Assembly: GCF_002327105.1 (NCBI RefSeq)
Contig: NZ_CP023406.1
Span: 682,001-746,000, forward strand
Direction: 5' to 3'
DNA from: Luteimonas chenhongjianii
GTDB taxonomy: Bacteria; Pseudomonadota; Gammaproteobacteria; Xanthomonadales; Xanthomonadaceae
DNA length: 64,000 bases
In this document: positions 8,927-18,586 of the stretch, piece by piece
How the letters are laid out: every line of letters starts with the position of its first letter
How positions within the stretch are numbered: position 1 is the first letter of the stretch
Position numbers and translations under genes: made by a program
The notes under the pieces: model-generated
Seen by the model: only the letters and a program-made list of their open reading frames with translations
Told to the model about the DNA's origin: nothing
The model's database searches: none

Positions 8927-9410
8927 GGGGTTGGGCTCCGCGGTCGGCTGCCCTCATCCCAAGCCCTGGAGAGGGGCTCAGGGCGGCGCGCCCGGCTGGG
9001 AAAGAACTCGGCGTGGCCTGCTGGTCGGTGGCGCTCGGAGCGGCATGTAGAGCGGGCGGGGGCTCGGGCGCGGCTTGCCGCGGTTGAAATGTGCTCCGAG
9101 CGGCTTGCCGCAACCAGGAAGAGTCCGGAGCGGCCCAAGCGGAAAGGCGCGGGTGCGGAGTCGGGCAGACCCAGGGGTCGAGCCCCTCTCCACCCGGGGG
9201 AGGGGCGCGGGTAGCCGCCATCGCGCGACATTGCCGCGATGCTGCGACAGCCGTGCGCGCTGCATATCCAGGCGCCTCGCCTCCACACGAGGCGCCTCCA
9301 TCGCGTGGCCCGCAAGGCGGAAGGATCCGCAAGGCAGTCTGCCTTCGCGCCGACCCGCCCCCGCGCGCGGGCTCCGGACGCCAGGCGCGGGCAGTGACCG
9401 AAGTCGCCGA
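8927..9410. repeat. 484-bp repeat-bearing spacer between recB and recD
   Basis: No convincing gene. It holds several structured repeats: a 13-bp perfect inverted pair TGGAGAGGGGCTC (8967-8979) and GAGCCCCTCTCCA (9180-9192) enclosing 200 bp; a hairpin at 9182-9206 (10-bp stem with one T-G wobble); a hairpin at 9271-9296 (GGCGCCTC/GAGGCGCC); and GCGGCTTGCCGC twice (near 9071 and 9101). This resembles the REP-like or short inverted repeats scattered between genes in GC-rich xanthomonads. The 9271-9296 hairpin is suitably placed to end recB transcription. Confidence 0.6.
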
Positions 9411-12400
9411 TCACGCCGCACGCTCCGCGTCTGCGCCCGCGAACAGGGCATCGAGCGCACGCACCAGCTCCGGCGCGAACCGCCATGCCCGCAGCCCCGG
9501 TGCATCTTCGCGGCTCGCATCCAGTCCGCGGCAGAACAGGTAACGCGCGCCGCCGAAATCGCGGGCGTAGTCATACGCCTCGCCCAGGCGGAAGCGCAGC
9601 CAGCGATGCAGGGCGACGGTGTAGATCAGCGCCTGCAGGTCGTACTCGCTGTGCGCCATCGCCTCTTCGAGTTGGGCGGCGCCGTAGCCCGGCAGACGGT
9701 TGGTCTTGTAGTCGAGCACGTACCAGCGGCCGTCGTGCACGTAGGTCAGGTCGATCAGGCCCGTCATCAGGCCTTCGAGGCGGCGGCGCAGGCCGAAGCC
9801 GCTGCGCGCGGCAGACACCCCATGCGCGTGCAGCAGTTCGAGCAAGCCGTCCACGCGGGTGGGCGCGAGCGCGAACTGGAACTCGATCTCCGGCCTGCGC
9901 TGCTCGCCCGGCACATCCGCCAGGCGCACGCCTTCGGGCAGGCGCACGGTCAGCGTCTGCCCGACCAGCGGGGTCAGGACGTCCAGACCGTCGTCGAGCT
10001 CCTCACCGGTGTAGCCGGCTGCGCGCAGGCGCTCGACCATGATCACGGTCTCCGACGCGGGGACCGCGGCGCCCGGCGTCCAGTTGGACCACGCGGCGAA
10101 ATCGCTGCGCTCGAGCACGTCGTGCAGCACCACGCCGAAGCGTGCACCGGCGAAACGGGGATCGAAGGCACCGGCATCGGGCGCGAGGTCGCGCGTGGTT
10201 GCGGGTTCGTCCTGACCGCCGGGCGCGGGCTGGGTCGATGCGCTCGATGGGTCATGGCCGGCGTCGGCACCCGCCAGCTGGGTGAAGCTGTACACCCACC
10301 AGTCGCTGGCCAGGCTGCGCGCGCTGCTGCGCGCCGGCGGGACGTCTGCGTCGGTCTCGGGTGCGAGCCACGGCAGGGTGTCGGGCGGCAGGCTGCGGTC
10401 GACATGCAGGGCATCGCCGAGCACGGACTGCAGCGCCTCGGGCGTGTCGATCATCCGCGCGATCGCGGCCTTGTCGTGGCCGTAGAACTCGCCGCCGGCG
10501 GTCCACAGCGCATGCCGCGCGCGGGTCAGGCCGACATAGAGCAGGCGCGCATCCTCGGCGCGCTGCGCGGTGCCCCAGCGCGTCTTCGCATCGTCCCATC
10601 CGGAGCTCTTCTGCAGCAGTCTCCAGTGCAGCACGCGGCCGTCGTCGCCGGGCACGCTGACATGGCGGCCGGCATCGCGCGGCTTGCCACCGATGCCGGC
10701 GAACGGCAGGAACACCAGTGGATATTCAAGGCCCTTGCTCTTGTGCAGGGTGACCACCTGCACGCGGCGCGCGTCCGACTCCAGGCGCAGCAGCTGGCTG
10801 TCGTCGTCGCTGCTCGCCCCGGCGATCGCGCGTGCCAGCCAGTCGACCAGGCCGTGCAGGCCCAGCGCATGCGCCTGCGCTTCCTGCAGCAGCTCCGCCA
10901 GCTGCAGGTAGTTGGTCAGGCGGCGCTCGCCGTCGAGCAGGCCGAGCAGGCGGCCGGCATGCTCGGCGCACAGCGCGGTGACCAGGGCCAGCGGGCCGCC
11001 ACGCTGCAGGCGGTCACGCCAGCCCAGCGCGGTGAGCTGCCATGCACGTAGCGCGGCGCCGTCCTCGTCGAGCGCGGCGATGCACGCGGCGTCCTCGCCG
11101 ACCAGTACCGTCGACAGCGCCATGCGCAGGCGGCCATCGTCGGCGCCGTGCAGCAGGGCGAGCAGCAAGGCATGCACGTCGCGCGCCTCGGGCGTGGCGA
11201 ACAGGCTCTGCTTGCCGGCTGCGACCGCGGGAATGCCAACCTGGGCCAGTGCGCCGCGGATGCGGGTGGCCTCGGCGTGGCTGCGCACCAGCACCGCGAT
11301 GTCGCCGGGTTGCACGGGGCGGCCTTCGATCGTCGCGCGACCATTGCGGGCATCGGACAGCACCGCATGGATCGCGGCTACGCAGGCCTGCGTGGCGAGT
11401 TCGCGCGAGCGCGTGGCGCTGTGCGGTTTCTGCTTGCCCTTGGCGTCCACCGCGTCCGACGGCGGTGCCTGCCACAGGGTCAGCGCGGGGGCGGGCAGGC
11501 CGCCGCGCAGGAAGTCCGTGTCCTGCCGCACGCCGCCGGGCGTCACTTCAAAGAATGCGATGCGCGGATCGACGAAGGGCGGGACGACCTTGTCCGGCGC
11601 CGCGTCGTGTGCGCGCTGCGCCTGCCCATACAGCGCCGCGATCGCGCGCAGCACGCCGGGCCGCGAACGGAAGTTCGATGCCAGAGGGGGCGCGGCTTGC
11701 GCGGTGCTGCGCGCGTCCAGATAGGTTTCGACATCGCCGCCGCGGAAGCCGTAGATCGCCTGCTTGGGATCGCCGATGACGAACAGCGCCGGCGTCTGGC
11801 CGTGCAGACGGTCGCTGGCGGCGCCGAACGTGCGGTCGAAGATCCGCCACTGGCGCGCGTCGGTGTCCTGGAATTCGTCGACCAGTGCCACCGCGTACTG
11901 CGCGCGCAGCTTCGCGACCAGGGCGTCGGCCTGCGGGCCCTCGACTGCGTCGGCCACGCGGTCGATCAGATCGTCATAGGTCTGCAGGCGCTGCTGCTGC
12001 TTGAACCGGGCGACGCGGCTGCGGGCGTCGTCACGCAGCCGGTGCAGCAGTTCCACGCGGCGCGCATCCTGGAACCGGGCGACATCGTCCAGCGCGTCGA
12101 TGTAGGCAGGAACCGCGTCGCAGATCGACGAGTCCGGCGTGCGCCCGGCGCCGGACTTGCTGGTGCGGGCCTGCAGCGTGTCGCGGGCGAGGTTGGCGAG
12201 CTTGGCGTGCGAGAACGGCGCGGCATCGTCGCAGGCATCGCACCAGCTGCGCAGCGCATCGAACAGCGCGCCGATCCACTCGGCGCGGTAGCTGCCGCCG
12301 TGCAGCACCTTGCCCTCGATCGCCGCCAGCAGCGCCGCGCGGAAGTCGTCGCCCTGGGCGATCACTGCCTCGCGCAGGGCGGCGCCCGCCCGGCGCAGGC

Positions 12401-13058
12401 GCGGCGCCGGATCATCGGGCAGCTCCGCCAGCGCCGGGCGCAGCACGCGCTCGCGCACCAGTGGCGAGAGGTCGCCGGCCAACGCGGTGTGCCCGCCCGG
12501 CCACAGACCGAGCAGATCGTCGGCCGCGTCGGCCTCGGCGCCATGCGCGCGCCACAGGTCGGCGGCGATCGCCTCGCGCAGCGTGGTGTCGTCGGCCATC
12601 AGCTCGGGCGCATCGAAGCCCTGGCCCGATTCCAGCGCATGGTCGCGCAGCACCCGCGCGCAGAAGCCGTGGATGGTGAAGATCGCCGCGAGGTCGATCT
12701 CGTCGGCCGCCGCGCGCAGGCGTCGTTGCAGTGCCGCGGCCGATTCGCTGCCCTGTTCGAGATGCGCGGCGATCACCGCGCGCGTCAGCGTGGCTTCCGG
12801 CGTTGCGTCGGCGTCGGCGGCAGCGCCAACGAGATCCGCCGCCAGCACCAGTCGCGCCCGGATGCGGCTGCGCAGTTCCTGGGTCGCAGCTTCGGTGAAC
12901 GTCACCGCGAGGATCTGCCCGATGCGCAGGCCGCGCTCGACGACCAGACGCACCACCAGCGTCGCCAGGGTGAAGGTCTTGCCGGTACCGGCCGAGGCCT
13001 CGATCGCGCGCACGCCATCGAGCGGCAGGCTCAGGTAGGGATCGGCGGTCACGGTCAT
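9411..13058 (-). CDS. recB: Exodeoxyribonuclease V beta subunit RecB
   Basis: This 1215-aa protein is the 3'-5' helicase and nuclease subunit. The UvrD-type Walker A ASAGTGKT is at residues 21-28, followed by QILAVTFTEAATQELRSRI, VDEFQDTD in the middle, VVTLHKSKGLEYPLVFLPF and LLYVGLTRARHAL. The C-terminal PD-(D/E)XK nuclease is intact: GLIDLTYVHDGRWYVLDYKTN holds the Asp, the DYK triad and the following Asn. The start codon overlaps the recC stop (ATGA), so RecC and RecB are coupled. Length and motif order are normal for RecB rather than AddA; the RecC and RecD partners confirm this. Confidence 0.96.
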   Translation of the reverse strand: MTVTADPYLSLPLDGVRAIEASAGTGKTFTLATLVVRLVVERGLRIGQILAVTFTEAATQELRSRIRARLVLAADLVGAAADADATPEATLTRAVIAAHLEQGSESAAALQRRLRAAADEIDLAAIFTIHGFCARVLRDHALESGQGFDAPELMADDTTLREAIAADLWRAHGAEADAADDLLGLWPGGHTALAGDLSPLVRERVLRPALAELPDDPAPRLRRAGAALREAVIAQGDDFRAALLAAIEGKVLHGGSYRAEWIGALFDALRSWCDACDDAAPFSHAKLANLARDTLQARTSKSGAGRTPDSSICDAVPAYIDALDDVARFQDARRVELLHRLRDDARSRVARFKQQQRLQTYDDLIDRVADAVEGPQADALVAKLRAQYAVALVDEFQDTDARQWRIFDRTFGAASDRLHGQTPALFVIGDPKQAIYGFRGGDVETYLDARSTAQAAPPLASNFRSRPGVLRAIAALYGQAQRAHDAAPDKVVPPFVDPRIAFFEVTPGGVRQDTDFLRGGLPAPALTLWQAPPSDAVDAKGKQKPHSATRSRELATQACVAAIHAVLSDARNGRATIEGRPVQPGDIAVLVRSHAEATRIRGALAQVGIPAVAAGKQSLFATPEARDVHALLLALLHGADDGRLRMALSTVLVGEDAACIAALDEDGAALRAWQLTALGWRDRLQRGGPLALVTALCAEHAGRLLGLLDGERRLTNYLQLAELLQEAQAHALGLHGLVDWLARAIAGASSDDDSQLLRLESDARRVQVVTLHKSKGLEYPLVFLPFAGIGGKPRDAGRHVSVPGDDGRVLHWRLLQKSSGWDDAKTRWGTAQRAEDARLLYVGLTRARHALWTAGGEFYGHDKAAIARMIDTPEALQSVLGDALHVDRSLPPDTLPWLAPETDADVPPARSSARSLASDWWVYSFTQLAGADAGHDPSSASTQPAPGGQDEPATTRDLAPDAGAFDPRFAGARFGVVLHDVLERSDFAAWSNWTPGAAVPASETVIMVERLRAAGYTGEELDDGLDVLTPLVGQTLTVRLPEGVRLADVPGEQRRPEIEFQFALAPTRVDGLLELLHAHGVSAARSGFGLRRRLEGLMTGLIDLTYVHDGRWYVLDYKTNRLPGYGAAQLEEAMAHSEYDLQALIYTVALHRWLRFRLGEAYDYARDFGGARYLFCRGLDASREDAPGLRAWRFAPELVRALDALFAGADAERAA

Positions 13059-16000
13059 TCGTCGTCTTCCATGTCGAGACCGGCGGCGATCGCACGCAGC
13101 GCGTCGAGATCGGTACCGTCGTAGCGCTGCCCCGCGGCGACGGCGAGGTAGACCGTCATCGTCTGCTCGACGAACGCGATCCGGGTGGCCTCGTCGCTGA
13201 AGGGATCGCGACCACGCAGTGCGAGGCGCAGAGCCTCGCCGCCGCCCTCGCTCCAGCCGCGGTCGCTGCCGCGCCAGGTCCTGGCCGCGGCTTCGAGGCC
13301 CTTTTCCAGTGTCGCTGCGCTGTAGAGCGCCCAGCCGCTGGCGGGGGCGAACACCAGCGGCGCGCGCAGGCCGTGCGCGCGCAAGCCCACCAGCTGCGAC
13401 AGCGCGCCGCGTGCCTCCTCTTTCGCCATGCGCCGGCGCAGGTGCGGTCCGACACCGAGCTCGCTGTCGTCGTGGAACTGCACCATCGGCACGTCGATGC
13501 CGGCCGCTTCCGCCAGCAGCCAGTCCAGCCCGTTGCGGATCGTCGAGCCCCCGTTGGGCGCATCGAAGCGCAGGCGGACGATGCCGTGGGGATATGCATC
13601 ACCGAGGCGGCCGTGCAGGCGCAGCGCGCCCTGGCCGGGCACGTCGAGATCGATCTCCAGTCGCGGCGCGTCCGCCTGCGCGTCGCCGCGCCAGTCACGG
13701 AACGCGGTGACATAGGGATCCACCTCCCCGCGCACCGCTTCGAGCGTGCGGCGTCCGAGCGGCCCCGACGGCAGCAGGCCGCGCGCGCGCAGCAGCGCCT
13801 GTGTGGTCGCATCGTCGTCACCGCGCAGGCCGGCCTCGAAGACCGCGCGCTGCAGGCGTTGCTTCTCCAGCCCGCGGCCCGGCGCGAGCAGCGGCTCGAT
13901 GTCGCCATCGGGCGCCTCCACCTCGGCCAGCCGCAGGCCCAGGCGTTGGCGCAGGAAGGCCTCCGCCGGCGCCTGGAAAAAGCGCCGCAGCGTGTCCAGC
14001 GACAGGCTGTCTTCGGCTGCCAGCGGCGACAGCGGCGCGCCATCGAACCAGGGGGCCAGCGGATGCCGGCGCTGCGTCGGCGTCGAAGCGGCCGGCCACC
14101 AGGCGCGGCGATAGGAGAAGCGGCGCGGCTCGTCCCCCGCGCCGAACGCGGCCGGGGCGAAGGCCTGCAGCGGATGCCGCACGACCAGCGCCTCGGCCGC
14201 GCCGGCATCGGGCGCGTGCTGCGCGTCGGCCGCGGCCAGCAGTTCGGTGACCAGCACCGAGGGCTCGCGCGCGCTGCCGTCGCGCGGGTCCGCGCCCTGG
14301 AAACTCACGTAGAACACGTCCTGCGCGGCGGCGAACAGCTGGAGGAACAGGAAGCGGTCGTCGTCGCGGGTGGAGCGGTCGCCGACGCGCCGGTGCGCGC
14401 TGCCGAGCTCGGCGGTCAGGCGGTTGAGGCCGGCGGCCGGATCGCGGCGCGGGAAGTCGCCATCGTTCATGCCCAGCAGGCAGATCGCGCGGAACGGCAG
14501 CAGGCGCATCGGCACCATGCGGCCGACGCTGATGCCGCCGGTCAGCAGCGGCGCACGCGTGTCGGCCTCGCCCAGCACGCCGGCGAAATGCGCGCGCACC
14601 GCTTCCGGCGGCACCGGCGCGTCGAATCCGGCGCGCCGTGCATCGCTGGCGAATGCGTCGATCAGCGTGCGCAGGCGGTCGAGCGCGCGCTGCGTGGCGG
14701 GCGCGCCCGGGGTGCGCGGCAGCAGCGCGTCGAGCAGTTCCAGCAGGCGCGTGCGCCAGGCGTCGGGCGTCAGCGCTTCGCCAAGATCGCGTGCGCTGCG
14801 CGCGAGCACGCGCAGCAGCCGCACCAGCGTGTCGAGCGCGTCGAGCGCACTGCCTTCGAGATCCGGCAATGGGGCGACCGGCTGCCCGCTGGTGGCGTGG
14901 ATCGGCGCTTCGCTGCCACTGGCGTGGCCGAGCAGCAGGCGGTCGAGTGCGAACGCCCAGGTGTAGGCGTCGTCGGCCGGCGCGTCGAAGCGCGCGCGGT
15001 GCGCGGCATCCAGACCCCATCGCGCCCCGGCCGCGCCGAGCCAGGCGTGCAGGCGGTCGAAGGCCGCGGCATCGAGTCCGGCCGCTTCGGCCAGCGGCGG
15101 ACTCGCCAGCAGGTCGAGGGTTTCGTTGAGCCCGAAGCGTGCGACCGGCAGGGCCAGCAGCCGCACGAAGACCTCGGCCAGCGGTTCGCCTGCCAGCGGG
15201 CTGGCGTCTGCCAGCGCGTAGGGCAGTGCCTGCCCGCCAGCGCCGTCGTCGCCCCCGCGGCCGCCGAACACCGCGTCGAGATATGGAATGTAGGGATCGA
15301 TGTCCGGCGCCAGCACCGCGACCTCGCGCGGCTGCAGCGGCGGATCGAACCGGCGGCCCTGCGGCGAGTCCGGATCGAACATCGCCTGCAGCTGGTCGTG
15401 CAGCACCTGCAGTTCGCGCAGGCGGGTGTGGCAGGCGTGCACCTGCAGGCTGGCATCGCTGCGGTCGACGGCCGCGCGCAGCGGCGCGCCCGACGACGCG
15501 CGGCGGTGGAAGAGGTCGGATTGCAGCCGCTGCAACAGGCCGCCCTGCGGGCCGCGGGTGTCGGGATCGACATGCGCGGCGATCTCGCCGGCCGGATGCA
15601 CCACTTCGTAGCTGCCGAGCACGGCCATGAAGTCGCGCCCGGCCGCGCCCCAGGCCTGCAGCAGCGGGTTCTCCGGCGGCAGGTCGGCCGACTCGCCGGG
15701 CCGCGCGCGCTGCAGATCGCCCCAGTACTCGCGCGTGGGCGAGGGCACGTAGAAGTGCAGCGTGCCCACGCGCGCCTGGGTGGCCAGCACGCGCAGCACG
15801 TCGGGCGAGACGTTGAGCGTGGCGAACGCGAACAGCCGCGCCGGCAGGCCCAGCGGCAAGGGCGCGCCGGCAGCTTCGAAACGGTCCAGGTAGCCCTGGA
15901 TGCGCCGCGCGCGGTGCATGCGCTGCCGCGACACGCGGCGCCACAGCAGCGCCTGCGGATCGTCGGCGTCGGCGCCGCCTTCCCAACGCAGCAGCCAGTC

Positions 16001-16459
16001 GCGGCGCCAGGCCTGGTACTTCTCGAACACTCCGGCCAGTTCCCCGGCAAGCGCCCATGCGCGCAAGGGGTCATCGCTGCCGACGTGCGCCGACAAGGCG
16101 CCGAGCGCGGGTTGGGCCATGAAGCCGGGATCGCGCAGGGCGGCATAGAGGTGCCAGCGCAGTGTCGCGGCGTCGAGCTCCTCGTCGCCCGGCTGTCCGG
16201 GCATCGGATTGGCGTCCAGCGCCCGGCGCACGAATTCGCCGGGGGTCAGGAATTCGAGGTTGGCCGCCACGCCGTGCGCCGCGGCGAGGGTCGCCTGCAG
16301 CCAACGGCGCATCGCCACCTGCGGGATCAGCACGATGTCCGGCGCCAGCAGCGACTGCCCGGGCGCGGGGCTGCGCAGTTCGGCGGCCATCAGGCCGGCG
16401 AGCACGTCCAGTGCGTTGGAGTGATAGAGGCGGAAGTCGCCGACTGGCAGTGCTTGCAT
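13055..16459 (-). CDS. recC: Exodeoxyribonuclease V gamma subunit RecC
   Basis: At 1134 residues it has the length of RecC and the expected markers: the N-terminal LYHSNALDVLAGLMA, a degenerate helicase core, and the RAICLLGMNDGDFPRRDP segment in the middle, which is a RecC signature. RecC is the scaffold that splits DNA strands and scans for Chi; its nuclease-like domain is naturally inactive. It is first in the recC-recB-recD series. E. coli places ptrA between recC and recB; here recC and recB overlap by four bases instead. Confidence 0.95.
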   Translation of the reverse strand: MQALPVGDFRLYHSNALDVLAGLMAAELRSPAPGQSLLAPDIVLIPQVAMRRWLQATLAAAHGVAANLEFLTPGEFVRRALDANPMPGQPGDEELDAATLRWHLYAALRDPGFMAQPALGALSAHVGSDDPLRAWALAGELAGVFEKYQAWRRDWLLRWEGGADADDPQALLWRRVSRQRMHRARRIQGYLDRFEAAGAPLPLGLPARLFAFATLNVSPDVLRVLATQARVGTLHFYVPSPTREYWGDLQRARPGESADLPPENPLLQAWGAAGRDFMAVLGSYEVVHPAGEIAAHVDPDTRGPQGGLLQRLQSDLFHRRASSGAPLRAAVDRSDASLQVHACHTRLRELQVLHDQLQAMFDPDSPQGRRFDPPLQPREVAVLAPDIDPYIPYLDAVFGGRGGDDGAGGQALPYALADASPLAGEPLAEVFVRLLALPVARFGLNETLDLLASPPLAEAAGLDAAAFDRLHAWLGAAGARWGLDAAHRARFDAPADDAYTWAFALDRLLLGHASGSEAPIHATSGQPVAPLPDLEGSALDALDTLVRLLRVLARSARDLGEALTPDAWRTRLLELLDALLPRTPGAPATQRALDRLRTLIDAFASDARRAGFDAPVPPEAVRAHFAGVLGEADTRAPLLTGGISVGRMVPMRLLPFRAICLLGMNDGDFPRRDPAAGLNRLTAELGSAHRRVGDRSTRDDDRFLFLQLFAAAQDVFYVSFQGADPRDGSAREPSVLVTELLAAADAQHAPDAGAAEALVVRHPLQAFAPAAFGAGDEPRRFSYRRAWWPAASTPTQRRHPLAPWFDGAPLSPLAAEDSLSLDTLRRFFQAPAEAFLRQRLGLRLAEVEAPDGDIEPLLAPGRGLEKQRLQRAVFEAGLRGDDDATTQALLRARGLLPSGPLGRRTLEAVRGEVDPYVTAFRDWRGDAQADAPRLEIDLDVPGQGALRLHGRLGDAYPHGIVRLRFDAPNGGSTIRNGLDWLLAEAAGIDVPMVQFHDDSELGVGPHLRRRMAKEEARGALSQLVGLRAHGLRAPLVFAPASGWALYSAATLEKGLEAAARTWRGSDRGWSEGGGEALRLALRGRDPFSDEATRIAFVEQTMTVYLAVAAGQRYDGTDLDALRAIAAGLDMEDDE

Positions 16460-16540
16460 CCGGCAATTGTGCCCGAGCGCATCTCAGCGGCTGCGACCCG
16501 GCGGCCCGCCCGGTGCCACGTCCAGGCGTCTACGGCGGGA

Positions 16541-16589
16541 AACCGGGCGTTGCCACGGTGCCGCCCTCGCTGCCCGGGCGGGCCCGGTT
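16541..16589 (-). terminator. Inverted repeat after the LtaS-like gene
   Basis: AACCGGGC (16541-16548) pairs with GCCCGGTT (16582-16589) around a long GC-rich loop. It begins at the stop of the LtaS-like gene and lies before recC. The loop is long and no T run follows, so terminator function is only possible. Confidence 0.25.
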
Positions 16590-18586
16590 CAACGTTTGTC
16601 GGCGGCACTGAATGCAGTCGCGGGTGCCGTTTCGCCGCGTGAGGGGCCGGGCAACGTGTGCCAGCCGTGCTCGTAGGCCAGCGTGCCCCACAGCGCATGC
16701 ATCGTGGCGTCGCGCACCAGGCCGGGTGGCGCGGAGTCACGCGGCAGCAGGGTGCCGTCGGCGCTGCGCGAGAAGATCAGGGCCGGCTGCGACGGTTGCA
16801 GCACCACCATCGCGTCGTCGGTCATGTAGGCGAAGTTCTGGTCGTACTGCATCAAGGCGCGGCCCGGGCCCTGGGCGCGGGTGAGGTCGGCACCGATCAT
16901 CGGCGTGGGATCGGCGATCCCGACCAGCGAAAGCAGTGTCGGGCCGAGATCGATCTGCGAGACCAGACGCCCGTCGCGTTGCGGCGCGAGCCCGGGGGCG
17001 ATGATGAGCCCGGGAATGTGGAAGTTGTCGACCGGTACCAGGGTGCGGCCGAACGCCCGCGAGTCGTGGTCGGCAACGATCAGGAACACCGTGTCGTCGC
17101 GATAGGGCGACGCCATCGCCCGGTCCATGAAGCGACCGAGCGCGTAGTCGGCGTACTTGGCGGCGTTGTTGCGCGTGGCCTTCTGCGCATCGTGCAGCTG
17201 GATGCGGCCGTCTGGAAATTCGAAGGGGTCATGGTTGCTCGAGGTGAACACGAAGCCGAGGAAGGGCTTGCCTTCGGCCTGAAGCCGGGTGAATTCGGCA
17301 TGGGCGCGATCGAACAGATCCTCGTCCGACACGCCCCATGAGCCCACGAATGCGGGCGCGACGTAGTCCTTGCGATCGATGACGCGCTTGAAGCCGTTGG
17401 CGAGCAGGAAGCCGCGCATGTTGTCGAAGTGACTTTCGCCGCCGTAGTAGAACGTGGTGTCGTAGCCGTGTCGGGCGAGCACGCTGGCCAGGGTGAAGAA
17501 GTGCCCCTGCGCACGCGGTCGTTTCACGGTCGCCTGCGAAGGCGTTGGCGTGTAGCCGCTGATCACCGCCTCGATGCCGCGCACCGAACGTGTGCCGGTC
17601 GCATAGAGCTGGTCGAACGCCCAGCCCTGCGTGGACAGGCGGTCGTAGTTCGGGGTCAGTGGCAGCCCACCGAGACTGCCGACGAACTGCGCGCCCAGGC
17701 TCTCCTCGAGCACGATGACCAGGTTGCGCGGCCGGCCCGTGTAGGCCGGCGCGCGGCCGACCAGCATCGGCGCGGACGTCGATGCCGCGCGTGTCGAGCC
17801 GGTGCGCTCGCGCATGTAGGCCGCCACCGCGGCATCCGGCGTGGCGATGTCGTAGAGCCGCGCGCCGGGGTCCTCGCGCAGCAGGTCGCGGACCGAGAAC
17901 GCAACCGAGTAGAACGAGTTCAGCGGCAGTGTGTTGACCGTGGCGTCGCCGGAGAATGCCAGCAGCGCCGGGTTCATCGGTCGGTGCCCGAGCGTCGAGC
18001 GGATGCCCAGCGCCGACAGTGCGAGCACCAGCACCGCGAGGCCTGCGCGCAGCGTCCAGCTGCCGCCTGCGTCGGCGTTGCGTGCCATGGCGCGGTGGAG
18101 CAGGCGGTAGCCCAGCACGGCGGCGATCGCGGTCAGCGCCAGCGTCAGCAGGCTGCTGCCCAGATGGCCCTTGCCCAGCGTCGCGGCGACTTCCTGCGGA
18201 TAGAGCAGGTATTCGACGAACACCCGGTTCGGCCGCAATCCGTACTCGTGCATGAAGGCCGGCGTGGCCAGCTCCAGTGCGAACGGCAGCACCAGCGCCA
18301 GCGTCAGCCAGGCGGCGAACAGCACGCGCACCGCGCCACGCACGCGCAGGCCCGCGGGCAGCAGCAGGTAAAGGCCCGCCGCCACGCCCAGGAACATGCA
18401 CATCGTCGCCACGTCCACGCGCAGGCCTTGCAGCAGCACGGGCGTCCAGCCATCCGCTGCGCCCACCGCATCGGCATGCCACAGGGAGAGACCCAGGCGC
18501 GATGTGGACAGCAGCGCCAGCCCGACCACGAACACCAGCAGGAACGGCGTGAGCGCGGAGACTGCGCGCGGGACGGAGCGGGACAT
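16589..18586 (-). CDS. LTA synthase-like membrane phosphotransferase (alkaline phosphatase superfamily)
   Basis: The 665-aa protein has five or so N-terminal membrane helices (about 1-215) and a periplasmic sulfatase-fold domain (about 290-600). Visible catalytic features are NLVIVLEESLGAQF (metal-binding Glu), YATGTRSVRGIEA with the Thr nucleophile, FYYGGESHFDNMRGF and VADHDSRAFG (metal-binding DHD). This is the LtaS/OpgB/MdoB-type layout, transferring phosphoglycerol or related groups to glycans or lipids. The start at 18586 (MSRSVPRAV) directly precedes the first helix; the open frame extends upstream to 18868 without coding character. In Gram-negatives the acceptor is usually periplasmic glucan, but the substrate is not readable here. 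Confidence 0.87.
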   Translation of the reverse strand: MSRSVPRAVSALTPFLLVFVVGLALLSTSRLGLSLWHADAVGAADGWTPVLLQGLRVDVATMCMFLGVAAGLYLLLPAGLRVRGAVRVLFAAWLTLALVLPFALELATPAFMHEYGLRPNRVFVEYLLYPQEVAATLGKGHLGSSLLTLALTAIAAVLGYRLLHRAMARNADAGGSWTLRAGLAVLVLALSALGIRSTLGHRPMNPALLAFSGDATVNTLPLNSFYSVAFSVRDLLREDPGARLYDIATPDAAVAAYMRERTGSTRAASTSAPMLVGRAPAYTGRPRNLVIVLEESLGAQFVGSLGGLPLTPNYDRLSTQGWAFDQLYATGTRSVRGIEAVISGYTPTPSQATVKRPRAQGHFFTLASVLARHGYDTTFYYGGESHFDNMRGFLLANGFKRVIDRKDYVAPAFVGSWGVSDEDLFDRAHAEFTRLQAEGKPFLGFVFTSSNHDPFEFPDGRIQLHDAQKATRNNAAKYADYALGRFMDRAMASPYRDDTVFLIVADHDSRAFGRTLVPVDNFHIPGLIIAPGLAPQRDGRLVSQIDLGPTLLSLVGIADPTPMIGADLTRAQGPGRALMQYDQNFAYMTDDAMVVLQPSQPALIFSRSADGTLLPRDSAPPGLVRDATMHALWGTLAYEHGWHTLPGPSRGETAPATAFSAADKR

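Noticed and set aside
6582..9332. A 916-codon minus-strand frame overlapping recD
   Set aside because: It is in a different frame from recD and is dominated by Arg/Ala/Pro. RecD motifs are in the 6938-8926 frame.
11148..16642. Long plus-strand frames of 658 and 1089 codons opposite recB and recC
   Set aside because: They are antisense shadows, with low-complexity composition and no motifs; RecB and RecC are certain on the other strand.
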